Positions 45,869 to 56,114 of a stretch of DNA of 64,000 bases are shown piece by piece. The stretch's first letter is position 1. The number at the start of each line of letters is the position of its first letter. The position numbers and the translations under genes were made by a program. The DNA lies in contig JAEBUN010000065.1 in NCBI GenBank assembly GCA_023014365.1, forward strand, positions 1 through 64,000, given 5' to 3'. The notes below the pieces were generated by a model. That model was not told the DNA's origin and did no database searches. It saw nothing but the letters and a program-made list of their open reading frames with translations. The stretch is from Lepiota brunneoincarnata (taxonomy: Eukaryota; Basidiomycota; Agaricomycetes; Agaricales; Agaricaceae).

Positions 45869-47507
45869 GATCAAGAGATCAGGTCACATGATGGTGTGAT
45901 ACTTTTGGATGCCACTGTATGTTGTCTGAGGCTTCTTCTGGGTGTAGGGTTTACTGTGGTGATTGGGAGGCCATGTGTTTCTTGGTAGGTATTTAAGTCT
46001 TCTAGGGCACGGGGTATCAGATTATCTTCTGGGATCCATTCATTTTCATTATGGCTGAAGCCTTTCCATTTTATGTAGTATTGATTTTTCCCATGTCATC
46101 AGCAGTGATTGATGATTGATTTCATTTCATATTGTTCTTCATCATTGATGATATCAGGTGGTGGTGGTAGTGGGGTTTTTCCATAGATCTTATTTTCTTG
46201 TAGTGGAGTTAGAAGGATGGCATGGAACACAGGGTGTATCTTTCATGTTTTGGGTATTTTTAGTTTGTATGTGAGCAGTGATAGGATCTGTTTGATTGGG
46301 AAGGGTCCTAGTCATTTTGGCATTATTTTCCTTGATGGGAATGCTGTCTTTATATTCTTGGCTTCCAACCATACTTGTTGTCCTAGGGTAAAGGGTTTGA
46401 AGTTTGAGGTCCTTCTTTTGGCCATTGTTTCAGATGCTAATTGGTGGGTAGCCTATGCTTCTTTCCTGGCATTATCTAGGTTGTGGAGTCATTCATTGAC
46501 AGAAGGGAAGTTGGTGTTTTCTATGATTGTGGGAATAGGTGGGGAGTTGTATCCCATGATTAGTTCAAATGGGGATTGGTTTCTTGTAGCATGTGTTTTT
46601 GAGTTGTGCACAAATTTGGCCATTGGTAGCATTTCAGACCATGAGGTTGAATTTTTTGTGCAATAGATGGAGAGATAGGTTTCAATTTCTTGATTGTATT
46701 GTTCAGTCAATCCATCTGTTTGATAACCAGTAGAGAATGCTTGTTGAATGTTGAGTCTGTTCATAAGGTTTTGCATGGATTTTGCTGCGAATCTAGGGTC
46801 TCTGTTGGAGATGATTTTGTCAATAAGGAGTCTTGCAATGTCATTGGCTGTTGCAGTGTCTGAAGTTAGAGTAAAAGCTACCCCCTTCATAAGGCCATGG
46901 TCCACCACAGACAAAATGGCATTATGGCTGTAAGATGGCAGTTATGATGCAATTAGATCCCAGGCTATCTGGGTGAAGGGCTGGAGGGAGTTTGAGTGGG
47001 GCATGGGTAGGAGGGGTGGAACTTTAGGTTGTCTGATAATTTTGTATTGCTGGCAGGTGGAGCAGCCTTTGACATAGTTCTTGATGAATGTGGCCATACC
47101 AGACCAGTATACTTCTTTTCATGCTAGATGGTATGTTTCTTGCTTGCTAGGGTGGCCTCATGATGGATGATTTTGGTATTGAGCCCTAATGTCTCATCAG
47201 AGCTGGAGGTCTTCTGGTATGACAACCCTATTTTGGTATGTGAGTAATGGACCATTTGTGGTGTATATTGTTCCATAATCATTGTTGGTGGATTTGGGAA
47301 TAGATTCTTTCAGAGTCTGGAGTGTCTTGGATAAGGTGGGGTCAAATTTGGGGAATGTAGTAATTCATTTCTGGAGTTTGGTGTCAATCACATTTATGAA
47401 TAATTTGTCCAGTAGTACAATTGTCAGGCCGACAGAGTTTGTGAATAATTTGTTGGGTAGCATAGTAACATGTTCATTGTCATTACCTTCTTCAGGTGCA
47501 TGGTCTG

Positions 47508-48038
47508 TGTAAGGGGAACTTCAGGTCACTGCTCACAACCTCAAATTCAGAAATCTGATTCCCAACCTCCTAGCACTCGGAAATCTGATTCCCTGCCTCC
47601 CTATGCTTGGAAACCTGATCCCCAGCTTCCCTATGCTTGGAAATCCAACTACCTGCCTTCCTGCATTCGGAAATCTCATCCCCAGCCCCCTTTGGCCCAG
47701 AATTTGGTCCTCCAGCACTCCAGTGCTCGGAGTTCCTTCCTACACCCCCCCAATGCAGATGCAAACCCTCACTGGTGCATGTGACCCTGGCCCAAGCCCA
47801 TTCCCGACCATACCCACTTTAGACATGCCTGACACCTCACAGCCATTTATGTAGAGTAGATTACTTAACTTGGACTTATAGCAAGTAGTATAAGTAGTGT
47901 AGGTGAGCTTGGAAAAACCTTACTCAATTCTCTAAGGTTTCCTCCTGCTCAGGTATGTACTTGGATAGATGTCCCAGAATGACACTAAGGTTTCCCCCTG
48001 CTCAGTTGATGCAATGCAACAACCAGGTTGCCCTTACA
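47508..48038. repeat. Solo LTR (C2) carrying a minisatellite
   Basis: 531 bp, TGTAAGGGGAACTTC...GTTGCCCTTACA, perfect GTCTG duplication (47503-47507, 48039-48043). Its left third contains about six ~30-bp units (GGAAATCTGATYCCC...CCTATGCTT) at 47540-47720. Confidence 0.93.
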
Positions 48039-48603
48039 GTCTGGGCAGCAGGAAAGAACATCTGGTGCCAGTATTCTGGTTCCAGGCACATGTTCAAGTT
48101 TAAAGTTGAATTGTGAGAGAATCTGTACCCATCAGGCCTGTCATTGGTTCAATTTCTGGGGTTTTCTCCAGTACATCAGGTTCTGGTGGTCAGTTTTGAT
48201 GACTGCAGTATGTGGTGATCCTTCAAGATAATGGCACCATTCTTCAAGGGTGCAAATTATTGCTAGTAGTTCTTGGTCATAGACATCATAGTTTCACTCA
48301 GCAGGGTTGAATGTTTTTGATATGAAGGTGACTGGTTTTTGGTTACCATTTATGTTGTTCTGGTATAGGACTCCTCCAGAAGCATATTTGAAAGCATTGG
48401 ATTCGACTTTGAAGGGTTTATTTTGGTCTGGCATTAGAAGTACCAGTTCTTTTGTAAAGGCATTTTTGAGGGTGTTAAATGATTCTTGCATTTTGTTTGT
48501 CCACTGGAATTTCTTGTTCTTCATGAGGAGTTTATTGAGGAGTTTGGTGTGGTCTGAGTAGTGTTGGATAAATTTTCTATAGAAGTTGCAGAACCCTATG
48601 AAT

Positions 48604-50110
48604 CGCTTATCTATTTCATGTAACACTTGAGGTGAAACAAAGTATGCTGTTTCGTGCTCCAGGACACAAGGAATCATCATGGCAATGAAACTTTGCTGTA
48701 TAATGTATTCTAGGAATAAAATTCATGTTTTAGTGCCACACCTATGGTGCATTTCTTTTGGACATCTAAGTTCAATCACCTTTGAAGCTATATAGGCGAA
48801 GCCAGAGTGAACAAACCTCAAGTTTTTTGCATCATTCAGCCTCATTACACCATGGTCTATACTTCCCCATCTAAAGTCGCTCGCATTGTTGAACTCCGGT
48901 CTTCTGGGATGACCCATAGACAGATCGGGTCAAGGATCAGTATCCATCACTCTACTGTCGGCCGTGTACTCAACAGATTCTCCAAAACTGAAGATCCATA
49001 TTATATCAGGCCCAAATCTGGTCGCCCTCGAAAGCTGGATGAGCGCCAAGTGCGAGTTGGGGCCCGGCTTCTTGCCCGAACGGAGGTATCCAATGCAACT
49101 GAATTGGCTAAAACCACCTTCCCGGGTGTGTCACGCCAAACAGTAGCATGCTCCCTAAAGGAGAAAGGATTGATATGCCGAGTCAGGAGGCCCCATCCCT
49201 ACATTTCTCCAATCAATCAGAAGAAGCGACTTGCGTGGGCATGCCAGCATTCTGATTGGACAGTTGATGACTGGAAGGAGGTAATTTTCTCCGATGAATC
49301 TAAATTCCTCCTTTTCAAGTCAGATGGCCGTCAATATGCTTGGATGAAGCCCGGACAGGCCCTGGACCCTCGATTTACCAAGAAGAACATCAAACACGGG
49401 GGGGGGAATATTATGGTTTGGGGGTGCATCACTAGTCGGGGGGTAGGGAGGTTACATCAGATATCTGGCATCATGTGTGGTCCGGATTATGTCAAGATTC
49501 TTGAAAAGTCTTATCTAGGGACTCTCAAGGATCTTAATCTGAGATCCACAGGTCGAAGCGCACCGATTTTCCAGCAGGATAACGATCTGAAACACAGGAG
49601 TAAAGTTGCCAAGGAATTTTTCAAGAAGAAAAAAATTCGCCGCTTGGACTGGCCACCCTCAAGCCCTGATATGAACATTATAGAGCATGCATGGGACCAA
49701 TTGGATCGTCTTGTGCATGCCCATGACCCTCTTCCTCGCAACCGGGATGAGATGTGGGCTGCTCTTCAGGAGGAATGGGGTAATATATCTCAAGAAAATT
49801 TGGACACCCTTTTTGAGAGTATGCCTCATCGTGTTGAGGCAGTAATTAAGGCCCGGGGTGGAAACACCAAGTACTAACTTGTTTCGAGGTGAATGGTTTT
49901 GTTTTCATCCCACAATGCTCTAATCTTATCTCTTAATAGGTGATGTCCAAAAGTATTGCACCATCCTTTTCACACTCCTCCTCATTTTTTGATTTAAATT
50001 CTGTATATTATGTCTCTCTACTACTATATATCGATTCCCTACATGCTTAGCTCTCTGTCAATATAATTTATGGATGAAACAACAATGATCTCGAAGAACG
50101 AAGAGAGAGT
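48604..50110 (+). mobile_element. Tc1 transposase unit inserted in G3 pol
   Basis: Interrupts G3 RT/RNase H sequence that is continuous in copy 1 (27545-27590). Outer ends lack the CAGTGGCATCC terminal repeat of 43202-45917. An inverted pair related to it flanks the gene: GGTGCATTTCTTTTGGACATC (48748-48768) and GATGTCCAAAAGTATTGCACC (49943-49963), pointing inward relative to a normal TIR. Confidence 0.7.
48807..49880 (+). CDS. Tc1-family DDE transposase, intact ORF
   Basis: 357 codons without interruption. The N-terminal paired-type helix-turn-helix region (SPSKVARIVELRSSGMTHRQIG, HHSTVGRVLNRFS) is followed by a GRPRKL hinge. The catalytic domain has D in VIFSDESKFLLF, D in FQQDNDLKHRS and E in SPDMNIIEHAWD, consistent with the D-D(34)E of Tc1 elements. 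It would cut and paste DNA at TA sites. CpG-rich compared with the surrounding G3 sequence, so a recent arrival. A second ATG (MVYTSP, 48858) is an alternative start. Confidence 0.92.
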
Positions 50111-50370
50111 TTGTATGTCATGTATGCATTTTGGGATTGGCCATTCTTGGATTCCTTTGAGTTTGCCTGGATCCATCTTGATTTCATTGGATAATATAAT
50201 CATTCCCAGGTATTCAAGTTGTTTTTTGTTGAATTCACATTTTTTGGTTTTCAGATATAAGTCATGTTCCTTGAGTCATTGTAAAACTTGTTTTGTTAAC
50301 TGGTTGAGTTGCTCCTCTGTTTTAGCATAGATTAGAATGTTGCCCATATATATAATTACTCCTCCTTTCT

Positions 50371-50429
50371 TTTTGTTTTTTTTTTTAAATCAACAATTTA
50401 TTACACAGGGCCCATTAGCAGTCCACTAT
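50371..50429 (-). mobile_element. 59-bp LINE tail insertion
   Basis: Poly(T) then AAATCAACAATTTATTACAC, the 3' terminus of LINE family A reverse-complemented, flanked by an 11-bp duplication TCCTCCTTTCT (50360-50370, 50430-50440). A severely 5'-truncated target-primed insertion. Confidence 0.88.
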
Positions 50430-51382
50430 TCCTCCTTTCTCTAGAAGGTCATTGAAGATGGTATCCATCATATGTTGGAAGGTTGCAGGGCTGTTACACA
50501 TTCCAAAGAACATCACTGTTGGTTTGAAGAGACTGAAAGGTGTTTGAATGCAGCTTTCCATTGGTCACCATCCTTGATTTGTACATTGTTGTATCCTAGT
50601 TGGACATCAACTTTCATGAAGTGTTTTGCTCCTTTTAATTTGTCCATGATATTTGAGATCATTGGGATAGGGTAGGTGTTTTTGACTGTATGGTCATTTA
50701 GGTATCAGTAGTCTTGGCAGGGTCTTAGATTGCCATCTTTCTTTCCCACAAAGAAGAATGGGGAGGCCATTGGTGATTTCAATGGTCAGATAACCTTTTC
50801 AGAGGTTCTCATTGATAAATGTTTTGAGTTCCTTTTCTTTGGCCATTGAGAGTTGGTACAGTTTCATAGAGATGGGTTTAAAGTCAGGTTTGAGATCAAT
50901 GTGATTGTATGGTTGGGATGGAGGGAAACGTTCAGATTTCTTTTTGTCAAATATGTTGAGCCATTTCTTGAATTTGATGGGGATTTTCTGTGCTTCTTCT
51001 TTTAGTTTGTTCATCATATTTTGGATTTTGGTAGCCATCATAATTTTTGTGTTAATTTTTAATGGTATGTCAATCATTGGCTTCATTTCATCATTGAATG
51101 AGTATTTGTCAAAGTTAGTGGCATCCAGTCCTATATATTCAGGTGGATCATTTTCTGGGAGTGGGTTGGAGGGTCTTGAGCCATAAGGTTCATGACAATC
51201 AAGTTGATTTTGATTGGTCATCACATACTTCATAATAGTGTAGGGAATGAGTTGTGGTTCTTTTTGGGTTGCCAGGTAAATGTTTTCTTTTTCCAGTTAA
51301 TGTCTGGGTTGTATTGTTCTAGCCAAGGTAGGCCTATGATGAGGGTTTGATCCCCAGTGTTGGTGACATAAGCTTTGATTTG

Positions 51383-51808
51383 TGTTACCCAGGTTAGGGG
51401 TTTGCTTGTGAGTAGCACAGAGTTTGTCACAGGATGTCTATACAGACTTGGTCCTGTCCTACTAAGCGTGACTTGGAGACAATGGAGCACTATAAGTCCA
51501 GCTGGTTTGGAGGCAAAGAAGTATAGGAGGCAAGAACTGTATAACACTAAGATAAGGATACATGGTATTGTACTGTATCCTTATATACTTCTAAGTGTGG
51601 CTGTACTCCTACTATAATGGTCCAGACCCAGGTAACTATGAGTCATCGATAAGTGAAATGAGTCATGAACTAAAAATAGTCCTTCTGATGTACACTACTG
51701 ATTGTTTCATAGTGACATGGGAGTATAGACTAAATATAACTGTCCTTCTGATGGGGTTTCTGATAACATTAGGTCCGTTTCTAGAGTTGTTTTCCATCAC
51801 AACTTGTT
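51383..51808. repeat. G3 LTR (copy b)
   Basis: About 426 bp, starts TGTTACCCAGGTTAGGGG; related to 29186-29543. On the coding strand it is preceded by a purine tract (GGAAGAAGGAAA) after the zinc-ORF. Confidence 0.65.
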
Positions 51809-52790
51809 AGTTTCCTTCTTCCAGGTATTTGGCTAAGTAATTGGGCTCATAGTAATCGATTTGGGGATAATTGGTGGAGTCTGAATGAGGGGGAATGACA
51901 GGGGAAAAGGTAGGAGTGGGAGTTCTGTGCAAGTTGAGCACTGCAGCAGTTCCTGGGGATGGAGGTTGTTCTGGGTAAAAGATGTTGTACAAGAGTCGTC
52001 TGAAATGGGGGCTTTCTATTCTTTCTTCTATTGGGGTGGTTTGGTTTTCTTCAGAAGGCACTGCATGGTTCTCCTGTAATGTTGGACTTGGTAACCTCAT
52101 CATAGCATTCCTCATAGTAGTCCTCATTGGTGAGGTTGATGTACCTATTATGAGTCATAGGGGTAGTTAAGGGGTGGGCTGCTGAATTTCTGGAGTAGGG
52201 GGTGTGTTGGGTCTTCCGAGCTGGACATTCGGTCCATTTATGGTGGGGGGCATCAATATTTGATGCAATCATATGAGTAATGCCCTGGGGCATATTGCTT
52301 GCATCCCAAGCAGGCAAATTGGGGGCAGTCCATAGCCCAGTGTCCTGTGTGTCTACATTGGATGCAGACTGATCTGTCAGTGGTTCAGGGGTCGGTTTGT
52401 GTGTGAATGGGATTGGGGGAGTTCCAAACTGGGATGGTGTTATTGGTGACAGTGTGGGTGGTGTTTCTGGTGGGGGTGAGATGTCTGAAAGGGTTTCTGA
52501 GATTGGCAGGCTTCTTTCCCTTATTGGAAGTGGTGGTGGCGATAGTGGTAGGGGTTGTTGTGGCAGTGGAGGGGATGGTTGTGGTGGGGGGCTGCAAGGT
52601 ATGTACCTCATTTTGCTTGGGTATGTTCTTCGACACCTTGGACATGAGGCCCAATCTTGAGTGGAGAAGTTGCTCAAGTGATTCTGCCCAGGCCTGTTGC
52701 ATATTGTATGCAGCAGCAAGAACCTTAGTCTGTCATATGTGGTGGGTGTAGTCAGACCAGAGTTGTTGGTCGTATTCTGAAATTGAAGAG
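51809..52790 (-). pseudogene. G3-type zinc-knuckle ORF, copy 3
   Basis: Minus-strand pieces: Cys pairs WASCPRCRRTYPSK near 52660, a Pro-rich linker (52440-52610), a CxxC...GHW...CPQF-type cluster around 52270-52360 in another frame, and an acidic C-terminus (NYLAKYLEEGN) stopping at the LTR. The N-terminus is cut by the G2 LTR at 52808. Confidence 0.65.
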
Positions 52791-52807
52791 TGTTCCAATT
52801 TATTCAT

Positions 52808-54107
52808 TAATGCGCTGATTTCGCGCATATACATGAATTCCATACTCCGGAACAATTCTCTACATAGAATCATTGGCTATATCATTAAAGAACCCTATAG
52901 AGGATTGGTACTATGTCCCATAGTAGCCAGTTTGACCAAACTGAGGATATTTGAGCCTCAGAAGCGTTCAAACTAGCTCATTATCACTAAGCTTAGTGAA
53001 CCAAGCTATCAGAATGCTCTCTGGAGGGATTCCGGACTCTCCATAGCCTATCAAGTATACTCCGGTCGCATCCAGGGACCTTACAAGCAGTTTTCTGATG
53101 AACTTGGATTTGTTGGAACCTAAAGAATGTACATAGCAGCTGTCACAGGTGTATTACACCCATAGCAAGCCCAATAATGATGACCAGACCACGGAATGGA
53201 ATGTCCAACGTTTGGGAGGCAACACCCAATGCCCAAAACCCTAGACATATCAAAGACTCATAATTAACAAGTGCTTTGTGGGTCCCAGCACCTTGGCATA
53301 TTGCCTAACTGAGATTAATTACAACGGATCAAGGGATTGTCCATACACCATACATTCCGATCATAATTGATCTGGAGGCTTAATGCACTTGTGTGGATGC
53401 AGAATAATGCAGACAAGCACAGAACACATCTGGCTGGATTGCCATTTGTCAATCAGAGAAAAACCCATAATCCAGGGCAAGGTAGAAATGCTGCCAAACC
53501 TTCCAAAATATTCTGCAGTACCTGTAACAATTAAGCTTATTGTTTTCTATTTCATATTTACTATCTCTCATATGTATCTAAACAATATAAATATGGTTGT
53601 GCTTGTTTGTGGAGAAGGGAGAGGTCTCACCCCCACTTCCACATGCAAGTCTGCAAGCCATGATCAAGAATGGTTTCAGAGGACTATTTAGTGTGCATTG
53701 TTAAGTATGATTTCTTCAGTCATCAACCAACCCAGAGACAGAGACAGAGAACAGAGAACAGAGTTTAGAGTTCCAGAGTGCTAGAGACAGAGACAGAAAC
53801 AGAGAACAGAGTTCAAAGACCAGAGACCAGAGACTAGAGACCCTGCACTTTGAATTGACAGGGATTGTCCTTTCACTGTTGCACCGTATGGCTAAGATAA
53901 CTTCAACGGCTGTTCATTAACCTCTAAAAACACTATCCTCTTGAATTTCACTGTCAGAACACACCCCCAGAACACCCTAAAAGACAAAACTGTTCATTAT
54001 CTATCTCATACTACTTGTATTAACTTAAGCTTATCGAATTTTGACTAAGCTTAGTGAGAACAAGCCCTTTATCTATATTAAAACCCATGAACGTTTCCAC
54101 CTTTTCA
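52808..54107 (+). repeat. G2 LTR, 5' LTR of a plus-strand copy
   Basis: 1300 bp; the first TG is mutated to TA, it ends CACCTTTTCA, and is followed by TC and the primer-binding site. It has the 16-bp palindrome at 52984-52999 and an AGACAGAG-rich block at 53735-53835. Confidence 0.88.
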
Positions 54108-54109
54108 TC

Positions 54110-54128
54110 TGGAGCCCACCGTGAGGGG
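54110..54128 (+). promoter_or_regulatory. G2 primer-binding site candidate
   Basis: TGGAGCCCACCGTGAGGGG two bases inside the LTR, identical to the G1 site. Confidence 0.7.
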
Positions 54129-54518
54129 GGTTTTCAGTTGAATTTCACGAGACAAACACCAAAAGACTTGGACACTGGCCCACCTTTCACCTGCAAAGCA
54201 GAAAAAGGTTCAAGCAAAGACTGTAAAGTCACCCAAAACATCCTCCAAGAGCAGTCTCAGGAAGGTCGACCCCACAAAACAGAGAACTACTCGGAATTCT
54301 AATTGTCCAGAAGGTTCTGAAGGCCTCATCACCACTAGTACCTCTTGAAAGTGAAAAGATCCTACTAGTTCTATAACTGCAAGCACAGCAAGTGGTTTAG
54401 CAGTTGCAGTATCAAGAGAAGTTGCACTGCCAATCTCTACTGCTCCCAGAATTACTATAAGGCTTCCAGCCTCAGCTTGCAACATAGCACATATTCTGCA
54501 CACCGAAAGCCAGGATGG
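54129..54518 (+). pseudogene. G2 leader/gag 5' fragment
   Basis: About 390 bp between the primer-binding site and the inverted LTR of the next copy. Frames are broken; no domain is recognisable. By position it should be the start of gag. Confidence 0.45.
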
Positions 54519-55806
54519 TGAAAAGGTGGAAATGTTTGTGGATTTTTAATATGGATAGAGGGCTTGTTTTCACTAAGCTTAGCCGAAATTTGATAAGCTT
54601 AAGCTAATACAAGTGATATGAGATAGATAATGAACAGTTTTGTCTTTTAGGGTGTTCTGGGGGTGCGTTCTGACAGTGAAATTCAAGAGAGTAGTTTTTT
54701 AGAGGTTAACAAACAGCCGTTGAAGTTATCTTAGCCATACAGTGCAACAATAAAAGGACAATCCCTGTCAATTCAAAGCGCAGGGTCTCTAGTCTCTGGT
54801 CTCTGGTCTTTGAACTCTGTTCTCTGTCTCTGTCTCTGTCTCTAGCACTCTGGAACTCTAAACTCTGGACTCTGTTCTCTGTCTCTGTCTCTGGGTTGGT
54901 TGATGACCAAAGAAATCACACTTAATGATGCACACTAAATAGTCCTTTGAAACCATTCTTGATCATGGCTTGCAGACTTGCGTGTGGAAGTGGAGGTGAG
55001 ACCTCTCTCCTCTCCACAAACAAGTGTGACCATATTTATATTGTTTAGATACATATGAGAGATAGTAAATATGAAATAGAAAACAATAAGCTTAATTGTT
55101 ACAGGTACTGCAGAATATTTTGGAAGGTTTGGCAGCATTTCTACCTTGCCCTGGATTATGGGTTTTTCTCTGATTGACAAATGGCAATCCAGCCAGATGT
55201 GTTCTGTGCTTGTCTGCATTATTCTGCATCCACACAAGTGCATTAAGCCTCCAGATCAATTATGATCGGAATGTATGGTGTATGGACAATCCCTTGATCC
55301 GTTGTAATTAATCTCAGTTAGGCAATATGCCAAGGTGCTGGGACCCACAAAGCACTTGTTAATTATGAGTCTTTGATATGTCTAGGGTTTTGGGCATTGG
55401 GTACGTTGGATATTCCATTCCATGGTCTGGTCATCATTATTGGGCTTGCTATGGGCGTAATACACCTGTGACAGCTGCTATGTACATTCTTTAGGTTCCA
55501 ACAAATCCGAGTTCATCAGAAAACTGCTTGTAAGGTCCCTGGATGCGACCGGAGTATACTTGATAGGCTATGGAGAGTCTGGAATCCCTCCAGAGAGCAT
55601 TCTGATAGCTTGGTTCACTAAGCTTAGTGATAATGAGCTGGTTTGAACACTTCCGAGGCTTGAATATCCTCAGTTTGGTCAAACTGGCTACTATGGGACA
55701 TAGTACCAATCCTCTATAGGGTTCTTTAATGATATAGCCAATGATTCTATGTAGAGAATCATTCTGGAGTACAGAATTCATGTATAGGTGTGAAATTGGT
55801 GTATCA
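54519..55806 (-). repeat. G2 3' LTR
   Basis: 1288 bp, TGAAAAGGTGGAA...GGTGTATCA in plus orientation. Contains TAAGCTTA four times, one inside TCACTAAGCTTAGTGA (55615-55630). Confidence 0.92.
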
Positions 55807-56114
55807 TCTCCCCCTAACCAATTGCTGACTGTCCTCAGTCATTATCTCCTTCAAATTTGCAGTATCTGAGTCTCTCTGATGTGCTCTATGTTCTAGAACA
55901 TTCACTAGCTTTGAGAGTAGCATACTCTTGCTAAGCTTATTCCAAAATGATGTCATGTCACCAAGTTTAACTGTATAGATCAAGTTCTTGTTGCTATAGC
56001 CTAAATTTTTATCTCATTATTGGGTCTTTTAAAAGTCCCAAGGTCTCGTTTCCTCTCTTTCATTCTCCCTCTCACTTCTCACTTGTCTATTTTCATCTTG
56101 ACTTTCAGTCTTCT

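Larger units (their letters stand above)
43202..45917. mobile_element. Tc1/mariner-type element with internal deletion and filler
   Basis: Ends CAGTGGCATCCAAAAGTAT at both termini in inverted orientation, flanked by TA (43200-43201, 45918-45919), inserted at the G3 integrase/zinc-ORF boundary. It contains a partial transposase (45086-45868) and a long non-coding part (43240-45085). Confidence 0.88.
45920..51382 (-). pseudogene. G3 pol, copy 2 (interrupted)
   Basis: Chromodomain end near 46000, integrase 46489-46914 (VVDHGLMKGVAFTLTSDTA, second catalytic Asp as SNRDPRF, E in GLTEQYNQE), spacer ~47200, RNase H 48294-48600 (MPDQNKPFKVESN, GGVLYQNNINGNQKP), RT 50120-50900 and the region upstream of RT 50799-51380 (AYVTNTGDQTLIIGLPWLEQYN). 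Interrupted by a solo LTR (47508-48038), a Tc1 transposase unit (48604-50110) and a LINE tail (50371-50429). The protease active site is missing at the LTR junction. Confidence 0.85.
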
